Shown piece by piece: positions 24,480 to 37,802 of a stretch of 64,000 nucleotides of DNA. Made by a program: the position numbers and the translations under genes. Source of the DNA: Branchiostoma floridae (Eukaryota > Chordata > Leptocardii > Amphioxiformes > Branchiostomatidae); assembly GCF_000003815.2 (NCBI RefSeq), contig NC_049993.1:14174722-14238721 (forward strand), written 5' to 3'. Within the stretch, counting starts at the first letter, position 1. Every line of letters starts with the position of its first letter. The notes beneath the pieces are model-generated. The model searched no databases. It had not been told where the DNA came from and was given only the letters and a program-made list of their open reading frames with translations.

Positions 24480-25755
24480 CTGAATAAAGGGTTAACAAAT
24501 CTAGTTTTGGCTGCTCTTCAGTCGCACAGTCATTGCCATATATTAACGCATGGTAAAGTTGAGCTTAACAATTTTCAGATTCTTAACGTAATGGTTGCAC
24601 GAATCTTGTACCGGTCACTGTACAGCTGTTCAACCATAGCTGTGTAGCGTGAAAGGGGATTAACAAAGATGTAATATGAAAATCTAAACAACGTTAATGC
24701 GTGATTAAGCTTAGTAATCTTTAGCAGGATATATCCCAATACTGAAAGACATGGTTACACGAATATTGTACTGGTCTCTATACTGTTGCTCAACTATCAC
24801 GCATAGTACCAGAAGGGACTAACAAATATGTAATATGAAAATCTACACAATGTTAACGCAGTTAAGCTTAGTGAAGTTAAGCTTGGCAATTTTCCGATTC
24901 TAAAAGGAATTGTGTTCGAATCTTGTATTGGTCGCTGTATAGTTGCTCGAGCATCACCCTCTAGTACCAATAATAAAAGGGACTAATAAAGATGCAATAT
25001 GAAAATCTACACAACTTAAACGCAAGGTAAAGTTAAGCTTAGCAATTTGAACGGTTGCACAAATATTGTATTAGTCGCTGTACATCGCTCAACCATCGCC
25101 CTCAATTGCCAAAAGGGACTAACAAAAATGTAATATGGAAATCTACACAACGTTAACGCATGGTGGAGTTAAGCTTAGTAATTTTTGGCAGGATACTTCA
25201 ATTCACGAGTCTTGTATTGGTCGCTGTGCGTTCGCTCAGCCATCGACACATAGTACCAAAAGGGACTAACAAAGATGTAATATGAAAATCTACACAACGT
25301 CAACGCAAGGTGAAGTTAAGCTTAGCAATCTTTGGCAGGATACTCCAATTCATGAGTCTTGTATTGGTCGCTGTGTGTTCGCTCAACCATTGCTGCACAG
25401 TGCCAAAGGGACTAGCAAAAATGTAGTATGAAATTCTACACAACTTAAAGGCATTGTGAAGTTAAGCTTAGCAATTTGAATCTTGCATTGGTCGCTGTAC
25501 AGTTGCTCAACCATCGCCGCATATTGCGAAAAGGGACTAAAAAGATGTAATAAGAAAATCTACACAACTTTAACACATGATGAAGTAAAGCTGAGCAATT
25601 TATCGATTCTCTAATGAATTTTGCTCGAATCTCATATTGGTCGCTGTACAATCGCTCAATCATCGCCGTCTATTGCCAAAAGGGACTAACAAAGATGTAA
25701 TATGAAAATCTTCACAACGTTAACGCATGGTGAAGTTAAGCTTAGCAATCTTTGG
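24480..25755. repeat. Satellite array, eight or more copies of a ~147-bp unit
   Basis: GATGTAATATGAAAATCT or close variants occur at about 24669, 24829, 24990, 25128, 25275, 25420, 25544 and 25696. Each is followed by ACACAAC, GTTAAGCTTAGCAAT, TCTTGTATTGGTCGCTGT and CTCAACCATCGC. Unit length varies from about 124 to 161 bp by small deletions. Confidence 0.92.
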
Positions 25756-26509
25756 CAAGACCTCCGTGGTTCCAGGGCCTTGTGGAATAAATCTAGCTCC
25801 ACTCATGTTTGAAAGCGATACATTTTCCACGCTTCTATACTCTCAGGTAGGTCTCCTGGCGATGCCGCTAGTCACTCAGGAGCCGTAATTAGGCTATGAG
25901 TCGTAATAATTGATGCCCTAATATGTATAGAGTAATATTTTCCCAAGAAAAGTAATACCCGGGAGTAATAAGGGTCTGAGATAAGTGGGGGATGGGTAAA
26001 TGCTGGCTGTCGGGAGTAAAGGGATGATAGGTATCTCTTTACGCCACTTATACGGGTTTCTTGGTAAGTGCTAGGTGCTAATGCAAAAGGAGGGTTGGTA
26101 ATGTTACGATGTATGTTATTTTGTACCAGTCTGATCAAACAGAAGGTACAATACAATGCAGTGGGAGGTGGGCTCTGTCTATGATGGTAAACGGGGTCTG
26201 TATCGGTCTATGACGAGGTAATGATCGAGTCAAATAGAAGACAGTATGTTGTAAAGGAGTGTTTCCACCATTCTAAAAGAACTGTGGAGGAAATAATATT
26301 TTCCGTTCCAGCTTCATAATATGCGCATTTTAAAATAGACAAACTCACAAAGCACACCAGTTGAAAACTGATGAAACGTAGTACATTTCCTGACATTACG
26401 CAGCCAGCCCACCTTCCTCAAAACTTCATATAAGAATGGGTCTGGCTTTGAGTTAGCCTCTATCGAAACAAACGAATAGACTATCTCTTCTTCATCCTAT
26501 TTTTTTAAA

Positions 26510-27155
26510 TATCACTCTCTCTCCCTCTCTCTCTCTCCTCCTCTCTTTCTATCTCGCCCTCTCTCGACCTCATCAACTGAAAGTTAGGTAATAGATTGAA
26601 GCAATCACCAACAACCGTACCGTATCAGTATACATCATGATTCGTCTCCCAAATTGGTTCTATAATTTGGACTTCAAAGTCAGGAGTGATAGGCACAGGT
26701 AATTGTTTCTTTCCTTTAAATCTCTCTCTCTCTCTCTCCCTCTCTCTCTCTTTCACTCTCTCTCTCTCTCTCTCTCCCTCTCTATATCTCGCTCTCTCTC
26801 TCGAACTCAACTGAAAGTTAGGTAATAGATTGAAGCAATCACCCACAACCGTACTGTATTAATATACATCATGATTCGTCTCCCAAATTGGTTCTATAAT
26901 TTGGACTTCAAAGTCAGGAGTGATAGGCACAGGTAATTGTTTCTTTCCTTTAAATCTCTCGCTCTCTCTCCCTCTCTCTCTCTTTCACTCTCTCTCTCTC
27001 TCCCTCTCTATATGTCGCTCTCTCTCTCGAACTCAACTGAAAGTTAGGTAATAGATTGAAGCAATCACCCACAACCGTACCGTATTAATATACATCATGA
27101 TTCGTCTCCCAAATTGGTTCTATAATTTGGACTTCAAAGTCAGGAAGGATAGCTG
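26510..27155. repeat. Three copies of a ~230-bp unit joined by CT microsatellites
   Basis: CAACTGAAAGTTAGGTAATA begins copies near 26574, 26809 and 27033. Each copy runs through CATCATGATTCGTCTCCCAA and GGACTTCAAAGTCAGGA, and the first two continue into TTTCCTTTAAATCTCTC and a long CT tract. The copies are almost identical, so the expansion is recent. Confidence 0.93.
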
Positions 27156-27565
27156 CAGTCTAATCAATAAAGGGAAGCGATCTGCTGAACTTTAGAATTA
27201 TGAATGATAGGAAAGAGCAATGCATTCAATTTAATACTCCGACATAGTTTTCCAAATGGTGGCTCCGGTGCTCTATTCTAATTGAGGGGTCAGGACACCG
27301 GTAACATCTCCGCCTACCCAAATGTCGTTCGTACGATCTCAAGGGACAGTATTGGCAGACTAGGTTATCTGTTGTGTGGGGCGAATAGAATATGATGGCT
27401 AGACATCCAGTAGTAAACTTGATTCTCTCTTTAGATATTTAATCAATTTGATATTAATATATCTAATTGATCATTATAGGTGATAGATCTTAAGTTGCAT
27501 TAAGGTCGTTTTATCATGATTTGTTTGTAATGGTTATGCAGTTCAGCCGCTGGCTACAAATGAAC

Positions 27566-27655
27566 CTATTGTATTGTATTGTATTGTATTGTATTGTATT
27601 GTATTGTATTGTATTGTATTGTATTCAATTCAATTCTATTATATTCTATTCTATC
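27566..27655. repeat. TATTG pentanucleotide microsatellite
   Basis: About eleven tandem TATTG units, decaying into ATTCAATTCAATTCTATT and TATTCTATTCTA. Confidence 0.97.
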
Positions 27656-30600
27656 TAAAAAAAATTGTTCGCTGTATTGCAAAGTTGCATCCCTAGAAGA
27701 AGAAAAAGAAAGCTTGATGCATTCCAACAACGGTGCCTCCGAAGGATACAAAACGTAACATGCAGAAATAAACTACAAGTGAGAGAGTGTATCAAATAAA
27801 ACTACAAGTGAGAGAGTGCATCAAAAAGCGGGATGCTATAGAAAATATTTCTATCACTCTTTTAATCTTAAAGCCTTAAAGGGGCATTTCACTCCAGAAG
27901 CGAGTGTTATTTTCTGATAGATGATAGTTTTGGGACACAAATGCATCCAACTTTTTGCACAATTACCTCATCTGTCTTTTCATTAATAATCATTTTCTAA
28001 ATCCAAGAACCCCCATACGGACCCGCTTCTAGTGTATGACTTTGCTTGCTTAGCCAACTTTCGTCACAAATTCTCGCTAATGAAAGTCCGGATAAGCTTT
28101 ACAAAGCCTACTCCAAAATGAGTTGGAAGTGTCATCAAGGGAATTTTAAGAACTCGTTCTTTACCATGTTCACCTGAGTTTCGGCTTGAACTTTTGATAA
28201 ATTTGACAAAACAGACTTTATTCAAGCATAACTAAATATTCTCTGTGGAATTATGATACCCGCTTCTGGAGAGGAATACCCCGTTTAATTACCCTTATCA
28301 TAATCACCATTACCATACCACCAATATTCCAAAACAAAGCCTTACAGCTACAACACGTTGAAATTCAACGCTGTAGCAATCTAGTGATAGATTTCTTCCA
28401 TTACGTAACGTTGAACCGCACCGTAACTGGATGCATGTACTAATTGCCGATACGGTATGCTGCACTGGTTTAACATGTATGCAGATGACACGCGTTGCAC
28501 TTGAGTCAGCGCCCATCTCTGGCACTTATCCAATGACATTTGTTACTGTCGCTGCCTTACCTTTGTCTCTGTCTAAGGCGCCAGGAAAATCCACCCTGGA
28601 ATATTTCTATTGATCACTGGTATAATAGAGAGCTGAAGAATCTTAAAAGGTCACAAAGGAAAACTGGAAAGGTAACATGTTCAAGAAAATGCTGAATGTT
28701 TCCCACCCTGTAATTTGCCTTTTGTTTAACTACTTGCACATAATACTATACCATTTGACCCTCCCTATTGCGTCGTCAAAATTAACATAATCTATTCAAT
28801 TTGATTTTTTCATGGAATTACTGCGATAATAAACATATTAGGTAGGATTGTTTGGTGCACAATGAAATAAGCGCAATTGTTATTGACAAAAGTAGTGCCT
28901 TCTTGTGCATTTTTGTTTTATAGAAGTAATATGAGCATTTTTAAGGAACGTTAAAGCCACATTAACAAGTTTATAAACATCTGAAACCACTGCATAGCTG
29001 CTTCCATTGAGCCCTCACGAAAGAAGTAGAAAAAAGAAGACGACAAAAACACTATCGGCTACGCGCGGGAAACATAATATAATGCAAGCGGCACCCTGTT
29101 ATACCATAAAAGGAGTACAGTTCGTTGGGATTTTATATCGTGTTAGGGGGGAAATGGTAGTTGGGTATAGAAACAATTTCGCACTGGTTTAAAGCTAGGC
29201 GGTGAAGAGACTTCAGTAAGCATACCTGCAAATATTTTTCATTTGACAGTACAGATATGTCTTTTACAAACGGTGGTTTATGGCATGTGAAAATTGATGT
29301 AATATTAGAAGCTGCCCTGTTATTGATATTTGATCAGCGCAGCCGTTTTTGATTCAGAAACAATTTTTGGTTGAGAACTCACGAAGCACTAGTTTAGGTC
29401 TTGTCATAGAATTCCAAATTTATCATCATCAACGTTTATCAAGAAATACCCTTTCAGGCCCATAGTTGCTAGCTGTATTGTAAATACATGTTAAGTTATT
29501 CTAAATGCGTTGTCTATCATTTTAATATAGCATGAACATGTTTATTACCGTTGGGGTTATCTTGGCATAGATTCCATAATTATGAACAGAGTCAAATTAC
29601 AGAGAATGGGAAAGTCATATCAGGACATGTGATCTATCAAAGACTAACGTATGGTAACTATTGTACCACCTCTGACCCAGGAAAATAATTTTAAAATCCT
29701 GCGAGACAGCAGTGTAGCTATATCAAATGTATTTATACCGAGAAATGCAACAGGAGGCTTATATGTAGAGAGAATGTCATACATTCATTAAAGCAATTTA
29801 TTCATTATCAAAGCAATTTACAGTTTATTTATAAAACATGTAGTTTTGATGGTCTGCAAAAAGAATTGATTTTCCTATCAGTTTTGTGTTTTTGTAAGGT
29901 TATCCACGAGGTGTTTGAACGCATGATAGTAAACCCATGCACTAGATCCTAATTTTAGAAAAAAGGTAAATCTTTGTCAGAATCTATTGCCTAATTGGAT
30001 ACATTTCAATTGAAGTCCAAGATTATTTAAATGTTTACAGGGAAGCAGCATTGAGAATATAAATAGAAATGATGATAGAAATATTTGAGATATACGTCCA
30101 AGCGGCAAAACAATGCTTATTACACAGGAATTTATAACCATTCTTTATGATGAATATCATTAAATCTCTTATTAGTTAAGACAGTATTTGAAAATCCTTC
30201 TTAAGACAATCTTTGCGGATGTATTTCTCGCTACGTGAACATAGAACCATCCTTGAAATCCTCCTAATGTACTAAGCTGTAGCAAAGAAACCAACTGATG
30301 CTTGAAATTCCTTTACAGTACAAGACAGTAGCGGAAAGCGTAAGTTGAACGGAACCTTAAGTGGGAGTGGTTGTACGGTGATGTCAATTTTGAAGACAAT
30401 GATCGGGAGGGAATATATATGAACTAATAAAACATTGCAATTTCCCCACAACTTGTAACCATGTTGTTTTAGGGTTTGATATATTTGAATTTCTAGAAGC
30501 TTGAATCAAGAAAACATTATTGTTTGCTTGAAGGAAGTGGATAGCCACACAGAGAGTACGCAAAAGGGGCCAGCGTTATTATTGAAAAGATTGGGACAAT

Positions 30601-32910
30601 TACTTGCGTATTAAGGTCACTAGGAGTTGTGTACAGTCTACTATTATAGCTGTTACTGGCTGCCATAATGTCGAGCAAAATTCACCTGTCTTGTCAAGGA
30701 AATATTGTCTTAAATCGTTGTAGGCTGGTTCTGTCACAGTCTGCTTGAAAATTTTATTACATCAAAATTATATGACGGTCTGCGCACGTGAATTTGACCT
30801 CGCCGTATATTTACGGATTGTATGTTTATTCATATACAATATTGACAGCTTCTCGCAAATATCACCGTGAAGGGCAACGCCCTAATATTTTGGCACGCCA
30901 CATTTAACGTCCAGTCCAATAACAATCCCCAACTAACAAATGGAAGCAAAATTGAAAACCGTAATGTCCCATACGATTCAGTTGAATGTGCTCGCAGACG
31001 GCCATATTCATAACGGCAAATGTCCCGTGGGGGGTTCCTTTGTTGTGACGGCCATTCTCTCTACTTCAGCGATCGCTCGATAAAGAGTACCTATCTGATA
31101 GCCGTTACACTGTGAGAATCTCTTCAGAAGTTTCTAACTCTATGGACAATCAGCGCAAAGTACATGAGAACGAACACTTGGGGCATTCGTGAATGGACGA
31201 GATTCAGACGATAAAACATTTGTCTGTGTGAAAAACTGCGACATCAAGTCTCAGGCCAGGAGAAATAAATGGTTGTTGGCACATATCTTCCAGGATCAAT
31301 TGTCTGTGTCTCCATAAATTTACGACAGTGCGACCCGAATTGCTGCACTCGGGACGCGTCTCGCCATCTGGGTTCTAATATCAAAGAGGAAGAAGGTGGA
31401 GAGGATAGCCATGATTTATGAAAACCTTGGAAAGGTAGTGAAGAGGAGATAACAAATTACATCAATTTTGGTCGCCTTAAAAAAGGCCTGCAGTAAACGA
31501 AGGGCTGTAGGGGACCGCGGGGTCTCCTGATGGATACCCACGGTCCATCTGCTGGTAGTTTTGCTAATGGAGGAAATAAACCCCAAACTTTATTTTTAGA
31601 AAGACGAATACGTTTTGGCGGCAACTTTTGCACCCCCCCCCCCCATCACCCAGCGATTCCTGAAAGCAGAATTAGACAGGCGTTGCATCTTAACGCTAAC
31701 CCTAACCAAACCTTAACCCTGACTTAGCAACTGTGCTTTGTCAATTACGGAGAATTTTGCATTAACTCTATCCAGCCTGGGCTTTTTTTTGCATTCCCTG
31801 GCCTTGTGGTCTCATTCGACCCCCTTCGTAATTTCAATACGGCTTACCGTAAGATCACTGAATTTGCAGGGAGCAATGTACTTGTTAAGTTTTATAATTA
31901 CTGAAATTTAGATGTCATTATCACTTAATATGACGTTATTCTTATATGCACTTATTTGCTGAAAGCTTGGATCTGACTGAAATTTGCATCATTTGCCACT
32001 TTAACCAAAACTAGATAGAGATCAGCTAAGACTCCTACTACCAGCTTGCCTTCTAGCAGTTTCACATGGTTTTTAAATCTTACCTACTGATTTGTTTTAC
32101 ATTCTTTTACTACAGAACTAATTGATCTCCAATCCTTTTGAAGAAAATGGCTTCGAGATGACCTGATAAAGTATACGGCAATGCCGCGGATAACATAGTA
32201 CCCTTCAGCCATCCGACCTCCCCACCAGCCTCTCCATCATAGCTTGACCTACATACAGCAGGTATCAATTCATTTTCTATCATGGCTATTTATTGAAACT
32301 GTTCATCATGATGATAGGTGGACAAAGCAATCTTTTGACCACCCTTCGATCGCAATCGCACTTCAGAACAAAGACCTGTTCTTCTTACACCAGAGGTGTT
32401 ATCAGCGCCAGCAGCTGCACTTAAGAGTGATTGATCTGAATACGTAAAGTATAACACCTTCTGAATATAAAGTGATAAGGGTTACTATCATCCTGTTGGC
32501 AATGATGGTGTCTGTCACGAAATATAGCTGTGAATCCCTGGATTTAACATTATTACCTTCGCAAGAAGAAGGTATTTTTTGCCTGGTTAGGATTTTTTTA
32601 GCTTGAACGATTTAATGCGTTGGTAAAAACTATTCCACCATTCAAGTTGAACTGTGAGTTCCAACACAAAAGCCGAGACGGGGGTTGCTACAAACTGTCT
32701 ACAACTAGGGACCTACCTGTCAATAAGTCACGTGTTCTATATGCATAACGTGACGCCATGATTCATTGAAAGACTGAAAGTTTGACAGTCAAAAATTTGC
32801 ATCAATGTATTGTTTAAGGTTACATTGTAAACTTGCTAAACTTGCTAAACTAGCAATATCAATCAGTAAAGCACACTATCATTCATGTTCAAGTAATTCA
32901 TGTTACTTAC

Positions 32911-33207
32911 CGGAGTTAAGCGTGGAGTCACGAACTACTAAACTGATGGTTCGCCAGTCTTGTTTCCCAATGCCATTCGCCGCCGAACAAGCGTACTTCC
33001 CGCTATCGTTCCTGTGTATCTCGTTGAAGATGATGTTGTTTCTGGTACTGTCTGAAGGCTCCAGTGTCGCGGTCGGTTCGTTCTGCCATCCAAGTTTGTA
33101 CCAGGTGATGTTTGGAGGGGGGTTCCCATCTGCGACGCACCACAGGGTCACCTTTGTCAATACCGGCGCCACGACTAGGTCTGAAGCGTTCACAATGGTA
33201 GCAGGAT
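32911..33207 (-). CDS. Exon 4: Ig domain 3 (I-set/C2-like)
   Basis: One exon of 297 nt carries a whole Ig domain (residues 236-333), phase 1 at both ends. The B strand is KVTLWC (Cys258), then NPPPNITWYK with Trp270, then NDSGKYAC (Cys308) followed by SAANGIG, a classic I-set or C2 F-G turn. Sequons are NAS at 241, NIT at 267 and NDS at 301. The acceptor is TTTTGCCCTCAG and the donor is G/GTAAGT. This is the membrane-proximal Ig domain. It probably acts in cell-surface recognition or adhesion; no ligand can be read from the sequence. Confidence 0.95.
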
Positions 33208-33394
33208 CTGAGGGCAAAACAAGAGACAAAGTAGTTACTACTGATGTGTACCAATGCGTGGTTTGCCATGATGTTCTATTAGTCACAGTCTTTGGACATT
33301 CATGTATTCCCCTATAGACACAGGTTTAACTCTACTCTCCAGATGGGGCAAACGCAGTAAACGTATATCACTACACTAAAAATGTAAATATAAT

Positions 33395-33690
33395 TGACGT
33401 TTACAATGTAACAGAACACTGTCTGTATCGTGGTAACTTAGCTTAAGTTACTGAAAGCTTCCGAAGTGTTTCAAGGGAAACAGGTACAACCGCACCAACT
33501 CCAAATGTTTAAATGTTTAAAATTATCTTTATGTAACATAACTGAGCACTGCTTGTATCATTGTAACCTAACTGATCTTCTGAAGTAATCATATCAGTTC
33601 TAAAGTTACTAAAAGCTACCGGTGTGTAAAAAAGAAAATAGGTACAACCACACCAAGTCCAAATGTTTAAAATTATCTTGCAGAGTCGCG
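33395..33690. repeat. Two-copy tandem repeat, about 130 bp
   Basis: AACACTG/AGCACTG, then TGTATC, TTGTAACCTAACT-like words, AGGTACAACC, CACCAA and TCCAAATGTTTAAA recur in the same order. Confidence 0.8.
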
Positions 33691-33879
33691 TATGGAGAAA
33701 AGCTTCTCAATAAACAATAAGAATATCAGGTAGGAGAAGAAGACCAAGAGATGCAGTGAAAATTCTGGTGAGTAAATTTTGCTGCATTAGAGAACAGTTA
33801 ATTGCTCTTGTGCCGATGTAGAAATTTTCATAATCACTTTTCTTACGTCACGAGATAGTATTTATTATATCCCTTTGAT

Positions 33880-34830
33880 GCTCAGTCCTGGATGCTTGTT
33901 GGATGTTTACAAATGCGTCTTTCTTTTGAGTTTCTAATTATGCCACAAGGGACATATGCTGCAACAAAGTAATGTGCACTAACGAAAACATGTTTACACT
34001 GTTTCATGTCTAGATGATCAATTGCAGCCAGGTGTATGTATTCTTAGTTATGGCTGCTTGTTGGATGCCTACAAACGAGTTTTGATTAAGACACACCGAC
34101 TTAATTTTATGGATGACATCCTCTGGAGACCCCAAAACTAAAAAAATGCTGCTTAACTACAGGACTAAAAATCCACTCGATTCCATCACAGGCTTGATTT
34201 GTCTTATGTTAACCTCCAGTAAGACTGTAATAGATTAAGTCATTAACTCAGTGTTGCATTATAACACAAGAGAGAGATCCTGCTATAAGTAACAAAAAGA
34301 ATTTTGCACCGTTTTCATGTCTCGGTACTTTATGGAAGGTGTGTAGCTTTAGTTTTGGCTGCTTGTTAGGTGCTTACAAACGGCCCCTTCTTTTGAGTTT
34401 TTAATTATACCATAAGGGACAGATTCCGCAATAAAGTAATGTGAACTAAAAAAAAACAACAATTTTGCACCGTTTCGTGTCTCGATAGTTTATCGCAGCC
34501 TGTGTATCTTTAGTTCTGGATGCTTGTTGAATGCTTACAGACGGCCCCTTCTTTTGAGTTTTTGATTATACCACAAAGCACAGATTACTCAATAAAGTAA
34601 TGTGCACTAACGAAAACAAAATTGTACCGTTTCACGTCTCGATAGTTTATCGCAGCCATCTTTGTATCTTTAGTGCTGGATGCTTGTTGAATGTTTACAA
34701 ATGGTCCCTATTTTTGAGTATTTAATTATACCACAAAGGACAGATTCAGCAATAAAGTAATGTGCACTAACAAAAAAAAGATTTGCACTTGTCTCGATAG
34801 TTTATTGCAGCCAGGTGTGTGTATCCTTGT
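33880..34830. repeat. Tandem array, about six copies of a ~160-bp unit
   Basis: AAAGTAATGTGCACTAAC and variants occur at about 33966, 34432, 34590 and 34752, with diverged copies between. Linked words are TTTTGCACCGTTTC, TCTCGATAGTTTATCGCAGC, GGATGCTTGTTGAATGCTTA and CTTTTGAGTTTTTAATTATA. Confidence 0.9.
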
Positions 34831-36707
34831 TATCTTGTCGAACTGTGAAGCATCACCCTATCAGTCACGACCTTGTTCTGCCGAGCCTCGGCCCATCGAC
34901 CTCTCGGCAAATTTATTAACGAGTACATTCATCAGGGGCTCCTAACGAGCAATACTGTATCAATCAAGGTGTGCGAGCTGCGATGTTCTGTTGGCACTAC
35001 AACGTTACTGATTAAACACAAGTGTACGCCAAACACTAGGCATCCCCGCAAGCAGCCGTCAAATTAAAACCACCATCCCATCAGGAGAGCTGACGTGAAT
35101 ACATTGGTGTAATCTAAATTCAGCAGAATTCCAGGAATCGTTACCTCCGGGATGGAGGTTCACCTTTTGATTATTGATTTATGCATTTCAGCACATATAC
35201 TACAATCAAAAACAAATGATAGATAGAATGGAAAAAATGCAGGGGGGGGGGGGGCAGAAGCCTGTGCAGCTTGTCGTGCCCCCCCACAGAAACTAGGTAA
35301 TAATGAAACTTAATGTACATAATATAAATACTAATGAAAGATAAAATACATAATCAAAGCTAAGTAATAAGCTACAACAAGAAAATCATAACACTGCAAA
35401 TTATTAAAACTAAACACGATCTACAGATCATAAAGAAATAAGTCGAAATTCTAGAATTGTCAAAGCAAGGGATATAAAAGGTAAGCAAACAAAAACCTTT
35501 GACGGGGGTATTGCTTTCGTTTCTTTTCTTGCGTTCGCAACTATAAGTCAAGATCCTTTTGATGATTTTGCATAAATGTTGTTATGATAGGGTATTTTTT
35601 TAGTTCTCAAGGAAATGTTGCAATTTTTGACCCCCTAGCAGTATTGACAGGTTCTGCAGCATCACAGACTGACACCCCCTTCCTGAGTGTAGCATGGTAA
35701 TGTCCACAGGCGGCTGGTCCGCTAAGTGAGGTTGATGACCTTAATTTTAGCCGCATAGGTGGCTAGGGACTAACCATGCATCGACTGGTATAGTGAATAG
35801 TGAGTCGTGGCAAATACCATTAAGAAATTCACAAAAACTCGAAGTATTTCACGGACGGTTGCGATCTTCGTTATCTTGTTTCAACCTGATTCTCGGTACG
35901 AAAGATAATGGATCAGCACGATACACGACATCCCGTGAAGAGGTATATTCACTTCGCATAAGGGGGCAGATACATCATTGTAAACATCTCCTCCGGGTTT
36001 GAAAATGTTTCAGAGGTATACATCATTGCGAAGCCATTAGTTGTAGAGATGGTAGCTTGCGGAGATAATAAACTCGACCGTTGTTAAAAGGTTGCGAACA
36101 TGAATCGTCTCAACCCCTCTTAGAGAATGACAAATGGCATGTCCACAGGGATATACTGAGATGAAAGTTTGGTGTTTTTTATTATGTTTCTATAATGATG
36201 ATAGGTTTATTGCTAAACACTGGCATACGATAAAACGTATTGTTACTCTGCAATGATATATATCATACAATGGGATTATGTGCTTGTACAGTTTTATATG
36301 AGTATTTTCCGCCGGTATTGTAGACTTATTCTGTCTTGATCTGAAACTATCGGCATTTTCACCCCTGAGATCCGTTGAGGCTTGGTGGAGAATTGAGGAC
36401 ATTCTACCCATTACTGTCAGACTGAAAACTAGCATTGATTTGTAGTTGCCATGATGACATAAAATTTCTGAGCCCATGATTGGCTAATTTTCTTAGTGAT
36501 AGAGAATCCTAAAATTCTATCGATAGTTCTGATATGGTTCTCTCGTGTTGAAGCAGAATGGCCAAAATCTTTCAATGGGAAGGCCCAATGAGTCACGAGT
36601 TTGCATAACACTTTGCAAATATTACAGAATTATAAGAAAGAAGCCACCAGGTCTTGCATATTACGTAGCCAAGAGAAGTAACTATAACAGTTCTGTCTGA
36701 TTGCTGA

Positions 36708-37058
36708 TCATTTGCTGTTGACGTGTACATCATGTTCTTTTAATTTCCCTTGATGCACCAGAAAAAAAGCTGGTTGCTCATCGGAGCTTAATTCAAAAAT
36801 GACATTAGCCATGACAGTGACGTTGTCATCTTCATATAAAACATTGCAATTGTATTTATCAACATGATACTGGTAGCAAATGTATGCACCAGTTGCTTCA
36901 TTTTCAACAATGCAATTGCCTCCTAGAGCAAGGTACACTGCCTGTGGTCTATCGATCGAAGCACTACAGCAAAACGATTTCAACAGAATCAAGGCCGAAC
37001 CGGTAGCTGCTTGACTCGTAAGCTGATTTTCAGATAAACATCTGAAGCTGCCTTGCAA
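36708..37058 (-). CDS. Weak hypothetical open frame, 116 codons, inside receptor intron
   Basis: This frame has protein-like composition in its second half (for example EATGAYICYQYHVDKYNC and VIFELSSDEQPAF) and ends at a natural stop. An acceptor-like TTTTGCTGTAG lies inside it, so it could be a last exon of a nested gene. It cannot belong to the Ig receptor: entering from that acceptor in phase 1 meets a stop quickly. No domain is recognised and no AATAAA follows closely. It may be a chance frame. Confidence 0.15.
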   Translation of the reverse strand: MQGSFRCLSENQLTSQAATGSALILLKSFCCSASIDRPQAVYLALGGNCIVENEATGAYICYQYHVDKYNCNVLYEDDNVTVMANVIFELSSDEQPAFFLVHQGKLKEHDVHVNSK

Positions 37059-37802
37059 TAACTAAGAGGCAGGGCTCCATTTGGCCAAAGCCCAAGCTGG
37101 TGTCGATTATGTAGCGCTTGACAAATTAAGCTTGCTGACCGTAAGTATAGAATGCAACGACCCAATGGTAAAGTCCCGCGTGCCTTTATGTAAGCTTGAA
37201 GAATGGCGCAAGGTCTCTATCGAGGGCAGGGGAGATACCAATTATGAAATATTGTGTTGCAAGTTCGGATCGTTATTTTGAGGTACCAGAATGGGTAGGT
37301 ACTCTGTCGACCAAGAAATTATGAACTTATGAGAAAAAAATATTTTCCGGGTACTGCATAGACGTGCACTCAAACTTCATGATAATTTTGCCATACAACG
37401 AGATGATTTGATTTGGGTAATGACATGTCTCCAAATAAGGTACTAGCAATATACATGATTTCACATTATTCCATATACACACTACATGTGCTTACGTGCT
37501 TACGATTTAACATCGGGCATATATTCTCAAGTAAACGTATTTGAAAAGCAAAATCAGCGACTTCAGATGTGCAAAGGTAAAAGTAATGTTTTTTTTCATG
37601 AACCAGAGCAAAGCGTTTTTGCTATGTCTGAAAAAAAAAAAATAAAACGATCGAAGCGAAGAGGTCAGTACGGGTCACTCATCGCGACGGGAATCCTACT
37701 CTGTATGCAACAAGTGTCACGTCCACCGCCTACGTCTAACACCGTACAAACGGGAGAAGCACGACCCTTTGCCGTAGCCCGGGGAGTCACGGGGATAAGC
37801 GC

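Larger units (their letters stand above)
22905..32910. other. Intron between Ig domain 3 and the stalk or membrane exon
   Basis: About 10 kb. It holds the ~147-bp satellite (24480-25755), the CT-rich triplicated block (26510-27155) and a TATTG tract (27566-27655). From 27.7 to 32.9 kb it is plain AT-rich sequence, with a short C run and an AACCCTAACC-like word near 31640-31720. Confidence 0.6.

Noticed and set aside
31690-31725. Telomere-like AACCCTAACC words
   Set aside because: Only two or three irregular copies; too short and degenerate to be an interstitial telomere tract.
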